In this document: positions 9,087 through 23,568 of the stretch, one piece after another
How positions within the stretch are numbered: position 1 is the first letter of the stretch
Layout of the letters: every line of letters begins with the position of its first letter
Origin: Tigriopus japonicus
Taxonomy: Eukaryota > Arthropoda > Copepoda > Harpacticoida > Harpacticidae
Length of the DNA stretch: 64,000 nucleotides
Reading direction: 5' to 3'
Assembly: GCA_010645155.1 (NCBI GenBank)
Contig: CM021314.1
Span: 7,117,148 to 7,181,147, forward strand
Notes under the pieces: model-generated
What the model was told of the DNA's origin: nothing
Database searches by the model: none
The model's input: only the letters and a program-made list of their open reading frames with translations
Position numbers and translations under genes: made by a program

Positions 9087-10957
9087 GCTTGGAAAACGTC
9101 ACAGCCAAAGGTCAGCTGGGGCCTGAAAATTGTCCAACAAAATGTTAGGCCTGTCTGCCCAAGGAAATCGTAAGACACTAGGCCTCCACTCAGGCGTTCA
9201 GCTGTGGATTTTTTATAAATCGAGTTCCATTCAAGTAAATGATTTTGTTTTGATAAGATTGATTAAACAATCATTTAAGGATGTCGTTTGCTGAATTTCA
9301 GTATTATACGTTCTTCCATTCACGAGAAACAACGTTTCGAAATTTGCTACAGTCGCAATACATACGCGCGGAAACTAGAGAAAAATTGACCCTACAATCG
9401 TCCTTTTGGACCATTGTAGGTGCAAATGTTCGGTCGGAAAAGCGCACAATGCTCTATGCTTCAAATTACTGTTCCTGGCACAAAGCTCAGTCAATCAAGT
9501 TGAAATTAAGCATGTGACCTTTGAATTACTAGTCGGACGTTTGAGATACTTAGATTGATCTCTGTCTGTCACACAATACGAAAAATGGATTTTGTCAGTA
9601 GCCGAGGCATCCAGGTATTTAGTGTTCCTTGGTCTGCCCCAGCGTCTCCTCTCTGGGAACTCTGTGAATAGATTAACTTATGGTTGTATTCAGGGATCAA
9701 ACTTTTCATTGTACTGACCACAGATCATATAATGACTAGATGTCGCATTGGCCCGGTCCGTCGGCGAGAGAAAAGTGACACCACTTGGCCCAGCTGCGCT
9801 AGCTTCGAAATCTCAGGGCGACTGCGTGCTCAGAAGTAGCGACGCTCGCTCGCGTCGGGAGCAAAGTGCTTACGGTACTTTGAGTTTGTTCAGGATTTGG
9901 CCACGCTGGCAAAATTTTGAAAAGTTCGAAATTCCCACCATTTTAGGGTGTAGTGTTATGTACCAGCTGATGAAGCAAAGTTGTCCACCTTTTTCTCACA
10001 CGAAGCGAGGTCTAGCCATTGTATGGTCTGTGGTACTGACAAGACCAGACGATGATGTTAAGTTGTAGCCCGAACAACTTAAAAACTCTGGTATAAACAA
10101 AACAATTTGTTGTTGCCGTCTAGAGAATTCCAGCCATATTACACCATCAAATTTGCGCTTAAAGTAGGGATAGCTTTTGCGTACTGCGTACGCGAATAGA
10201 GGTAAGACAAATAGAGGGGTGAATAGGACCTTGATTTAAAATCATAATTTCTTGAAGAATCAATAAATTCCAAAAATACTGACAACCATTTCATTGAACC
10301 ACCCCCCCCTTGTATATTTTTCTAAAACAAAAAATTACGGAGGATATTCAGACTCGAGGTAGACTAAGCTTGTAACTCGCTTGAATGCACGAATTTAGGT
10401 TTTATGTGAAAAATCAAAATGAAGATTTATCTCTTGTAAGCAAGCAATTACAGATTTTGTTGATAGACAAACTTGTTCGAAGCTATGATTTTATTAGACA
10501 AGGTATGTGCGACAACCCGTGTATATGTAGGAAATCAGCGTCAAGAGCAAGGAACGTGATAAAATGATGTATTTTTTAAAGTCAAGACGTCTAATATGCA
10601 ACTTATCATTTTTCTTCACAAGCGTTTACCAGATATTGATATTGAGTCTCGCGATTCAAAACGTGGAGTGTACACAGTACTAAGAGACCCGGTCTATGTA
10701 GTAACTTCTTTTGCTGTTTATGCTAGAGCGCTATAATAAAAGAGTTCGCGCATGTGCCATTTTGGTCCCAAGACGTCGGTTCCATTGTACTGTGGTTCTT
10801 GGGTTCGACCTGTTTGAGGCAACTTTACCTATGCACTATTTACTACCAAATTGACGCTCATGATCTCAGCTTACCTTTGAAAGCATAATGTTTGACCTTA
10901 ATAGACTTTGAAGGCCAAGGCTGGCCAAAACCGTGGGTGTCGGAAGATAACCTTCTC
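9087..10957. other. Gene-free stretch
   Basis: About 1.9 kb with no supportable gene. A GC-richer patch at 9740-9900 carries a 106-codon frame with no recognisable domain. A short palindromic GCGTACTGCGTACGC lies near 10180. No homeobox exon was found despite a search for one. Confidence 0.5.
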
Positions 10958-11286
10958 GTTCTCCTTAAACCTCGATGCGCGTCCAAGCCCAGTGCTGCTG
11001 TGAATTGACTCGGTAATGTCAGCTCTTGATGAATCTTCACGCTGATTTGCATTGATTTTCTTACTTTTTAGGAAAACTTAATCTAACTAGATACGAAATT
11101 GATTGGTGAATATTTAGAACGNGTTCTCCTTAAACCTCGATGCGCGTTCAAGCCCAGTGCTGCTGTGAATTGACTCGGCAATGTCAGTTCTTGATGAATC
11201 TTCACGCTGATTTGCATTGAGTTTCTTACTTTTTAGGAAAACTTAATCTAACTAGATACGAAATTGATTGGTGAATATTTAGAACG
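10958..11286. other. 164-bp tandem copy around a single N (probable assembly artefact)
   Basis: 10958-11121 and 11123-11286 are equal-length copies with only about four substitutions, joined by one N at 11122. Equal-length copies abutting an N are what a scaffolder produces when two alleles or overlapping contig ends are placed side by side. A real tandem duplication is possible but less likely. Confidence 0.8.
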
Positions 11287-11768
11287 TCACTTGAAGCCAT
11301 TAGAGCGTTTTCCTTGCGCACAACATTGCATTGTCATGTGAAATGACTTTTTTGTTGAACAATTATCTGGCAGCCCTGGTGAAGTTGCGCATTTGGAGCA
11401 GTCGTCAGGCTGACAGTGCTACAGACTGTTATGCCTAACATTTTTGATATTTTGTAGTCATAATATATATGACAGAAGCTATTAAAGTAAGTTTTTGCAA
11501 TTCACCTATCAATTTTTGATTTTGTCACTAATTATTACATGAAACTAAAGAAGCTCATGGGATAGAAGTATCATTTCAACTATTTTCAACTATTTGACTA
11601 TGTCTTTTTTGGATTTTTTTTCTTCTCACCAATACCCTCTATATATTTTTACAATGTTCTGGGTGGTAAATCAATGTAAGAATGACTTTTGATTTGAGAA
11701 TTTATTGCTGAAGGGAAGTTGATGTTATTTTCAATGACATCTGGAAAAAAGTTCTTTTTAATAGAAGA

Positions 11769-12008
11769 GTGTTATCAAACAAATTAAGCTGGGAATTCCG
11801 GGCTCAAAATGGCTGGGGATGTGTCAGAATTGAGACCAAACCTTCAAAAACTTAATAAAAAAAATTTGATTATAATTCTCAAGCTGTTTTGACAATCAAT
11901 CAAAACAAATTTGTCCTGTGCTACAAAACACCCAAGCCATGTTCTGATCCATTTTTGGCCAGTTTGGACCCCAAATCTCCAGCTAAAATTGTCCAAATAT
12001 GCTTATCC
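11769..12008. mobile_element. Foldback miniature element, diverged copy 2
   Basis: Related to the element at 4040-4253: the left end reads GTGTTATCAAACAAATTAAG and continues into a GGGCTCAAAATGGCTGGGGA stretch like copy 1. The right end is its inverted counterpart and finishes at GCTTATCC. Arms and body are clearly more diverged than in copy 1, so the family is not newly inserted. No coding potential. Confidence 0.65.
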
Positions 12009-12751
12009 ATTCATAAAAAAGAGTATATCATTTAGGTAATCCATCTATATTGTGGGTAGACCTCGTTTGGCAAGGATGCGCAAATCACATTCATAGAGGG
12101 CGTTTTCAGCTCAAATTGAGCCATTAGTAAGAAGTGAGCGTCCTCTGGAGGAAAGATGACCTGGAGGAATTCCAAATTCACGCAACCTATTCATTTACAA
12201 CATTTTTTTTTTTTAAACAGCGCGCATGATTTCCTTGTCAGAGTTAATGTTTATCAATGAACCTTAAATTCATACAAACTGATGATATGAGTGATGATCT
12301 TTGAGGCCAAACTTGATCTTTACATGCTGGTCAAATTTCAAGATGGCGCTGAACATAGGCCAGAGACTCCATATGTCGCACTTTAGCCCCAATCTTCTTC
12401 TTGTTTTGCCCCTCACTCGCGTTCATATTGGAAGTTTGTACTTTTCACATTTTGGTCAAAATTCATGCGCTTTTACACTCAAGTTGGAAGGTACTGCAAA
12501 ATCCTACTACAAATGGCACAAAAGCTCAGATTACACAGGATTGCTAAATGTGTACGACATGGCTTTTGCTTTTCCTCCAAAAAAAAGAACAGATTGTGGT
12601 TTCCATCCCTTTTCTTTGAAAAGGAGGAATTGATTTTTCTCACAGTCCTTTTTATCAATCTTTTTTAGATCTAACACAAACCTCTCAATCAAAAGAAATG
12701 AGATCGAAATAGTTTCGAAAATTATATGACAGAAATCTTTGATCCAAAACG
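12009..12751. other. Gene-free stretch
   Basis: Contains two overlapping plus-strand frames (up to 110 codons, 12301-12668) without recognisable domains, and poly-T tracts. Nothing supports a gene. Confidence 0.45.
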
Positions 12752-13420
12752 GCGGTTGTAGGTAAGAAGGTCACAATCAAATCGGTCATAGGAAAATAGG
12801 TCACAGGAAAAAGGTCGTGAGGTAAAAATGGTCACAATGAAAAGGTTATAAGGTAAAACGGTCACAGTAAAAAAGTCACACAATAAAAAGGTCACAATGA
12901 AAAAGTCACCGGTAAAACGGTCACAGTAAAAAATTCACACGGTAAAACGGTCACAGAAAAATGTTATTTTTCGGGGACAAACTGGTTTCCATCCAGATTA
13001 TTTTCGAAGCCCATTGTGGCATCTTGGGGGTAGGGGGCAAGTTGGACTGAAGAGGATCAGGGAAACACCCTCCTCTGGGTTCTAGTAGATCTAAGGCGGG
13101 TTGGAACCATTGATGAAAAAACTGCGTGTCTAGAATAGGTTCCTGGTGCAATATTACCTTTGTCTTGGCATGATTGTGTTTCACCCAGATTTTTTCCTAC
13201 TCCTATGAGACAATCTTTAAAAAATGGAATAGAAAAGGGTTCACGGGGTCACCCCTTAGGCTCCTATTGAAGCCTTTTCACCCTGTATTTTTTTACCATG
13301 ACTTTTTTCCCTTGTGACCTTTTTCCGTGGCATTTTCCCTTGTTACCTTTTTACCGGGTACGTTTTGTTGTGGCCGTTTCGCCTGTGACCTATTTACCGC
13401 GCCCAAAAACGGTAGCCAAT
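12752..13420. mobile_element. Element with subterminal GGTCAC/GGTAAAA repeat arrays
   Basis: From about 12766 to 12960 a degenerate unit of the form GGTCACAnnnAAAA-GGTAAAA repeats about ten times. From about 13270 to 13400 the same motif runs in reverse complement (TTTTTACC...GTGACC). Between them lies a roughly 300-bp unique core. Ends resembling CGG...GGTAA and TTACCGCG, with a CAAAA(A)CGG word just outside both, suggest an inserted non-autonomous DNA element with structured ends. The 77-codon minus-strand frame in the core is unrecognised. Confidence 0.6.
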
Positions 13421-14998
13421 TAAGCCCCCTCATTTTTATTCTTTTGGCTCAAAAGGCATAGTTCATTTGGTTGAAATTTGCACTCCTTGTCAAGAGAATC
13501 AAAATGGAAAAACGCAAACCTTAAAGAATTTTTTTGAGAATAATTTTTTGTAACCTGTAAACAGTATTTCTTATTTTGATTTCAACAGACTGACCGCACA
13601 CGAATGCGTTGAACTTAACCTCATCTTAATGGAAGATAATGAGTTGGCCTAGCCTAACTTGATAAAATGAGCTTTTCTAAAAGAGAAAACATGAACAAGA
13701 ACAATTTTGTTGATTTTCTACACATTTTACAAAAACCTTGCTTGATTATGGTGCATATGGGAGGTTAAGCTTGTATTTGGTACCATTTTGATTGACAGAA
13801 ATTGGGTGGGCTTTGATGGGACTTTTGGTAACTAAAAGTTTATGTTTATTTGCGCTTTTTACTTGTCCAAAAATATGCTACTGTCATTCAATTAGGTGAT
13901 GGAACGCAAATCCACCTAGAGAGATGAACTGTTCCCTAAATCGGCCCTAAAATTCTTGCTTTTCAAAGACAGGTGATCATCTGAGAGTATGTTCAAGGAT
14001 CATATTAATGTGACTTAACTTGGTATAACTCTAGAAATTTAAAATGCATAAACATTCACTGTCTGACCTTTTGACTTCATTCAGCCTTCATCAAGTTTTT
14101 ATTTAAGTGGGTAGGTGATTTTTGTTGTTTCCAATGTATATTCAATGTTCATTTTTATCCAATGATTGGTTTTATTGAGCAGATGTTTATTCATGTCGAA
14201 AAATCAAATTTCCAGTCAAAAATAATGTTTTTAATGTATGAGTTAAATACTTAACCCATGAGGTAAATCTACCTAGCCAAGTGAAATCCAATTTCAATGT
14301 TTGGAACAATTAATTGTATGTTGAAGTTTTACAGTCATGCTGAGGTTTTTTGCGCAATATTTCACAGAATTTAGAAGAATAGTTGTTCTCTATTTTCAAT
14401 TTTTTGAGATTTCTAACCAAAAAACAAGAAATCTGGAAAAAAAATCACGAAGAGTATAAAAACTTGTAAAAACGGCAAAAAGTGCAATATAGCAAACAAC
14501 GGTCGAAACTGAAAAAAGTGCATCTGTATGAAACGTGCACCCCTGCTGATTGCCCTACAAAGCTTAAAAACCGTGCCAGTACTTTACACGTTTAAAAAGT
14601 GAGAGTTTTCTATTGACATTCACCTTTGCAAATCTAAAAGTAGGTTTTTCCTTCAAACTTGAGTATCATATTTACTTCGAAGTGTACCTCTAAAGTAGTC
14701 TGATCCATTTCTCATACTCTAATACTTTTTCAAAGTATTGGTGGCGTGCAATCAGTTAACGAGATCATAGAAAAGAAGCCGCATTTAAATGTTTTCGAGC
14801 CTTTTGTACCAAATCCAACTTGCTTGGACAGACTTGGCAGCAACAATAAATCGCTAAACTCCAACCACAAATCAAAGAGAGGGTGCTGATAATACAATTG
14901 CACCAACCCAATGTACCGGCCAGCATCTTCACCACAATAACAAACCAGACTCTGAGTTTTGGCAGTAGCTCTCTCTCCTCCAACCCCAATCACCCAAA
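13421..14998. other. Gene-free, AT-rich stretch
   Basis: No repeat, RNA or coding feature recognised; short frames only. Presumed intergenic DNA upstream of the SAM-domain gene. Confidence 0.45.
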
Positions 14999-16789
<1,791 letters not shown>

Positions 16790-17810
16790 TGAACCCTGGT
16801 TTAGAACGATAGTTAGCACTGACAATCCTTGGCATAATCATCCACGAGTTAGCAACCCTCTTGGTCGGTTCATGTTGTGGGCCATTGTTTTTTGGAGGGC
16901 CAGCAAAAATCTTATGAATATCAATCACCAGCTTCCCGGCTCATTTTTCCCACAGACCCCCTAATTTATTCCGAAACCAATCAGCACCGTAATCCAACCC
17001 TTCTGTTGGAACAAGACCGGTCTCCAATATCTTCTCACCTTCATGCTCAATGTAAAAAGTTCACAAGAGGTCATAGTTAAAATCAATTTATGAATCTGTG
17101 AGTGGGCAAAAAATAGTACGGACACACTTGATCCTCGGGGCTCATTTTCTATGATTATGCGAGGTGCGTTAGTTCCGCAGTAACGAATCGACCTCAAAAG
17201 TTTTTTTCGTCTTCTTTTCCGTTCACTTGGTTGGAGTCTTGGACTGCAGGAAGACAGTGAAAAGTTCCGAGATCTTGGTCTAGTTGGTTGGTTGGTTTTT
17301 GGGGAGGGCGAAGAAGGGAATCCTGAGGGAGCCTCAAGTCTTTAAAGTCATAGGACTAACTAGTCAAGAGAGATGATGCTTCTTTTTCCCCTCAAAGCCG
17401 ACATTCGCGACCTGACCGGAATTTTCAACGAAGACGAGAGTCTTTTCCAAAGTTTAGAGAATTTTCCATTTCAAAACCAGCTTCTAACCCTTGCTTTCAA
17501 TCCCACTCCTCCTGCCCACACTTTTATCCTCGGAATTGCGAATGACTTGTAGGACTTACTATCCTAGAGAAAAGACTATTAGATCTGCAATGGTTCTTAT
17601 AACTTCTGCCGAGGTGCCAAGACAGGTCTTGGAGTTTAAAATGGAATTTCGACGTGAAACAGCCAGTGATGAACGAAAGTTGACATTTTCAAGACAAACT
17701 TTGTCATCCACTTTGAACTTAGTTTGTTGGCCTAAAAAAGTGAATGGACCCCGTTGAGGAGGTGCGTTGAAGCCCAAAGCACAATTTGGTAATGTGACCT
17801 CCTGAGACGA

Positions 17811-17830
17811 GAAAGAGAGAGAGAGAAGAG
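17811..17830. repeat. GA microsatellite
   Basis: Short (GA)n tract within the gene A intron. Confidence 0.8.
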
Positions 17831-20800
17831 GTACATGAGTACCCCAGGAATAACAGTATTGTGCTTTGAATAGAGCCTCCTCGTTTTCTTTGAACAGGAA
17901 GCATGGAAAAATTTCCTAGCCGTGGTCTATTTATTCTTGAAAGAGGCGCTCCTCAAATTTTGATTCAACAACTTTTTTGCGACTTCCAATTTAGGGAATC
18001 GAGCACGTCCAAGAAGCAGGAAGAATTCCTATTGACAGAAAATTCACAGTTCTATGAATGGAACCTGGTGAAATCTACACACGGTATTTACACAACCAGT
18101 TATTAAGTTCCAACTTGGAATTTCCTTATTTCACTTTCACAGCCTCGTTTCTCCCCGTTCATTGTGAGTTTTTCCATTTGACTCACTAGTCCAAGTCTTC
18201 TCTAAAGCTCAAGAGAGCTTAGATTTGATTCTCATTAATCAAAATGATATCGTGTCGTTGATAGACCCTTATATAGGGAGCTATTCGATTTCAATGGAAT
18301 CAAGAAAAGACTTCCAAGATAAAAGCATTCAACTTGCAGGTTTCCAAACCTTCCGTTGTCACGAGACCGTTTCTCCGCTCTTAATTTTTGTATGTCTGTA
18401 ATCGAAATTCTGTTCAACCATGTATGAAATTGGCGTTCTTGGTCGTTCTCCGTCGTTGAATGTGAGTGTAGGTCCCATCCATTCTGTGGTCTTCTTCAGT
18501 GTCCCATGGTGTTCACTATTATACGTAGGGAGAGAAGAGTCATAAACGTCCACTACCAATGCGAGCTCATCACGACGATGCGAACATGTTTCGTGCTCAA
18601 AAGTGACTCAAGCCAGCCAAGAGTGACCTTACATTTGAGTGCATTACTGGTCATTGAGCAATATGTGATCAGTGAATTTGGTTTACAAAAGGACCTTGGC
18701 TCGAGATATGCTCATCTATGGGTGATTGGCCCTTGCTTTCCCCTTCATTGTGCCAGAAGAAGTGAGCATAAAAAGTCAGAATTTAATGCCTTTCGCCATT
18801 GTGAAGATTCTGGGACGAGACCAAGATCTGGGGAGAATTAGTTGGGATTGTAGGAATTCACTTTTGGCAGAGCTTCCAAAGATCCTCCTTGGCCACGATG
18901 TCATTTTAAAATTGTCAAAAATGTTGAGCCTGATCAAAAGGGGATGTGAAAGATGCCATGGAATGCATGCAGTCTCTCTGACCGTGTTTTAATGGAGGTC
19001 TCTTTGGGTTGATGGGCCTTGCCAAAAACTCGCACATCATGCTTAAACATGAGCCTCCATAGATTGCGATCTCCCATTTGGATCACATTAGTTGGATTAA
19101 TGAGATATACCTATATAAGAAAAACACATACTAATCGCTCGAGTTGGAAGTTCCGACATAATCTCTTCAAGCCGTGCCAAACCGATTTGTTGAGAGAAGA
19201 GCACAAACAAATCACTGAGAATGTGCAGCAATAACTCTTCAAATCGGGCCAGCTGTTATCATGGCTACGGTCTAAATTGATTCAATGAAGTAGAAAGAGA
19301 TTGCTTCAAGTTTTTTCCGCTCAGGTCTTGTCCCATGTTTGTCCAGATCGCTATGGATTAAAATTCCTTTGCCATTCAGTAAAGAAGGTTTGAGCCAGCC
19401 CCGTCGTTTCGTGACTACATGGACCTCGTTTCATAGGACAAGAAAGAAGAAAAAAATTGAAGTGGTTTTCTCATTGGAAATCACTACACTTGACTACTGT
19501 ACGGAATCGAAGCATGCATATGTGTTTATGGTGCCTGGTTTCCGGTCCATTTTTCACAAGTCCATGGTGTGCTAAAGCTTGATCATCCGGGTTCTTGGAG
19601 CTGTTTTTTATTGATTTGTGAATCCCGAATCGGAACCATTGGTTTCTACCCGGTTTATGGCATTGCTATCATGATGACGTTGGTTTTGGTGCATTTGTGT
19701 TATGGAACAAAGGACGTGCGATGAGAGGAATTTTGAAAGGTTTTTACAAGCGAGTTCCTTACGTTCTACACTTTCCTTTGAGCCCCATTCTCGATAAGGA
19801 CCCAGGTGCAACTCTCAAATGGTCGCCGAGAACGAAGCGATAATGCGAATCAGGACAATGAACCATTGGAATGTGAATGTGAGGTCCTCTAAGCCTCTTT
19901 TTTCTTCGCATTCACACTATTGAGCCGATCTCAGGGTTTGGACATTTATGAGCTTCACCTGAGATCCATGCAAAGAGTCTCAGGAATCTTCAGTTTTGTT
20001 TCTAGTGGGCTCTTCCTGTCATTCTGAAGTTGACCAGAAGCTCACGTTCGGTGGGTTCTCACCAGGGAAAAAAAGCCCGGCTTTTTTTGTGAATGACCGT
20101 GGCTTCCGGTGAGTTTAATTGAGCAGAAGAGGCAAGTAACACACTCCCTCGTGACTCATTGTTATCCATGGGTGCTTTTTGAGAAGGAAAAACTCGGCAG
20201 AATTTGTTGCTTGGTGTTGATACTGTCGATCGAGGAAGGCCTTTAATAGAGGGTTCTGTTTCTCGCGATTCAATCCCAAGATAATGGCAGTTAGGATTTG
20301 CTTTGTGCATGTCAAATCCAGACCCCCTGCTCCTCCTCCCATTTCCACTCGAGATCGATATCAATCTTCGCCTCTGAAGCGACATCGCTCCACAATAAAC
20401 GATCACGCATGAATTGTCACTTTGAAGCTGTACCTACATACATTCGAAGCAATTGAATATCTCCTTCAACACCCTAGTTGTCGTTCATGCCACCTTTGGC
20501 ACCTCAGCTTCCAACCTGATCTATCATATTTGTCTTGCTTTGAAAATATTGGTGTACGACCGGCTTCTTCGCTTTAAATGCTTGATTTCACCCTCTTGAG
20601 TTTACCAATACTCATCGTGTGATATCAGTCATAATTGGAAAACTCCCCATGAAACCGTCGGAGGTAATCATTTCAACGTTTCAAATTTCGATCCTTCACT
20701 AGTTTCGGTTTACGGTTCATGTTGGTTCTGTCATTTCCGGTCTTGGATCTGCCATTTCGTTTTAGTTCTGATCCGGTCATGGTGGATTATTTGGATCTCG

Positions 20801-23314
20801 TGTTAGGGGGATATTGCTTGAGCTCCCTCTGCCTGCTTTGATTAGCTTTTTAGTTCTCTATGAACATGTAGTTTTGAGTAGAAATGGGACTTCCAAGCAA
20901 GCACTCTTGCAAGGTGGAGGTGACCTCTAGGTTTTTGGCGAGAAATGTCAAAAGCGTGGATGGGAAGAATGGATTTTTGTCATTGAACATGACAAAGTGT
21001 CTGGTGGCATTGGTTGGGAGGTATGAGTATTCATGAGCATCCACCTTGTTAGGAGATTGTCGCAGACGACGTCTTCTGGCTCAAGGCATTGTTCAATGTT
21101 TAGTCTGACTGTCGCAACTTGAGGTATAATTCATAGAATGATTGAAAAGGCTCTTGACTTATTATTCTCCTTCGTACTCACTCTGAATGACTTGGCAGTC
21201 AACAAAAAAGCCACAAAAGCACATTTAGGTCTCAGCCACCAACCCGCATTGCACTGCAGAGGTAATGGGTGCAAAAGCTGAAGAAACTTGAGCACAACAA
21301 CCTTCATTTGAATGAAGCTACAGCCCTACATCGTTACCTCAAAGAGAGAAAGAACGCAGTTTTGTGGTTCTTTGGCGCCCTTATTCCAAGAAGAAGGAGG
21401 ATTTGACGAGAATCCAAAGTGGGACTGTACCTGGACGGATGTGATTGTTGTTTTGACAGTGGAAAACCACATTGAAAATCTCTCTCATTTCAATGCTCAA
21501 GCTCGTCCACGGTATGTTTGCTTTTGCAATCATGAGCCTTTTTTGTTGTTCCTTATTTACTGGCTTCACTAGATGGATGAGGATGGAGCTTCAGGCGAAC
21601 CTCACCGATAAAGTGGACCCCGATGAGTGCAAAAGAGATGACGAGATCAAGATTAGGCAGATCACGAGAGCTTAATTCTTAATTTACTGGACGACGAGGT
21701 CGGAATTCAAAATTGAGCCCACTCACTACTTGGCCAAGATTCTCTTAAGTTGCTTTAGCCTCCTTTACTTCACTCATTTTTCTACCTAGCTACAGCCAGT
21801 CTTATTAACGGACCGTTCTTGAATGTTTGGCCCATTCGACACGGGTTATCAATATCTAGTTATCCGTCCAGAATGTCGTCTGAAAGCTGGGACAACCATC
21901 TTAATTGGCCGTTCTGTCGACCTCTTGCCATTCTGGATGGACACAAGATTACGTACAGTGAAAATAGACCCGTCAACCAAGTGGGCTAATGGGCAAAGTG
22001 ATTCCCTTGTTTTGACCCGTCTAGGACCTCGCACCCGGTATTTACAACTCCTCAATCAGCAGGGTTTTTCGAAATTTCTCCAGAATACGTCAAAGTATCG
22101 TTGAAATCTCCCAAAATGGGTGCCTCCTCGTTCACATTGAACCACGCGAACAAAGCAAGCCTTTTTTATGATTTTTGATTCAGGAATCTGGTTGCAAGGC
22201 AAAAGCAATGCCAAATTTCATGATTGATCCGTTCCCGTTTGGAGGCCGAAGGCGACGAAGAAGCAAAGGTCGATAGAGCTCAAGAACTTGCATGTATTTT
22301 TTCCCATCGACCAATATCTTTGGATTCAAATCCACTAGCACTCTCTCAGGGTATCGAAGCCATTATGTCATTGCCATTTCATGCAGAATGCGCTTCATTA
22401 AATTGCTCAACTGCCTTTTAATGGTTGTGAACTTTTTGTCCATCCGCTCTGGGTGCGTTTGTAACAAAATGCCAACAGCGCTAATAGACTTGTTGGATTG
22501 CTTACGGATTTCCTGGAAGAATCTAGCGATGAAGTTGACTGAGAAATCTCGGAAGAGATCAACTCATTTGTTGTTTTGAGCCAAAGAGGAAGAGAGAGTT
22601 TACTGAATCGAGCAGCATGCAATCAATTTGCATGTCTTCGAGAGAGTAAGAGGAAAAAATAGCATTGCCATTCCAGCCTCTTCTCCATCGGATGGAACGT
22701 CATTCCAAAATTCCATACCCTGGATGCTGATGATGGTTGAGTGGTTTCTTTTCTGTTTGGAGATGATAAGGAGAGAACGCGCACTAAATGTGTGTATATC
22801 CCAATGTATGTGAGGAAAGTGAAACCATTTTGATTTTTTCCTGTCCATTGGAGATTCTCAGATCAAGATACCAGGGCAAGTGCATTTTCCAGCCTGGCTC
22901 TAATTCCAATCTTCAGACTCACCTAAGTCCATGCCATGCATCCTTTCATCCTTAATCGGTTCTGCATCTTAACTTCCCTTGTTTCAAAAAAGACTCACGG
23001 TCGTGAATCGGCATTAGTAGATAAGAAACTAGCCCAGTGGGGCCAAATCCAACCGGAAGAAATTGATATTCAAATGCAGTTTTGGTCATGATCAAGGAAT
23101 GTATGCATAGCTTCGGGAGCCTTAAAAGGATCGCTATCCCTGTTACTATACTATTATCATTGTTTTTATCTGTTGGTGACGAAGCAAAAATTGGCTGAGA
23201 TCCATCATTATGCCGTCAAGTGACCAAGTTTGACCACCAAAACCCATGAGAGAAATGGCATCAAGAATTGGGCGAGAATTGGTAAAGCTCTTGGTGTCTG
23301 CCATACGATAGTCT

Positions 23315-23568
23315 GAGAGAATCCGAGAAAAATGTTAAGTGCCCTGAATATGGCCTTAAGTCATCATGGTTCGACTTTTTGTGCCTTCNNNNNNNNNNNN
23401 NNNNNNNNNNNNNNNNNNNNNNNNNNNNNNNNNNNNNNNNNNNNNNNNNNNNNNNNNNNNNNNNNNNNNNNNNNNNNNNNNNNNNNNNNNNNNNGAGAGA
23501 ATCTGAGAGAAATGTTAAGTGCCCTGAATATGGCCTTAAGTCATCATGGTTCGACTTTTTGTGCCTTC
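23315..23568. other. Assembly gap flanked by duplicated 74-bp ends
   Basis: N fills 23389-23494 (106 bases). The 74 bp before it (23315-23388) and the 74 bp after it (23495-23568) are near-identical, with about two differences. The gap is therefore probably false: the two contigs overlap here. Open frames that run across the N are not genes. Confidence 0.9.
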
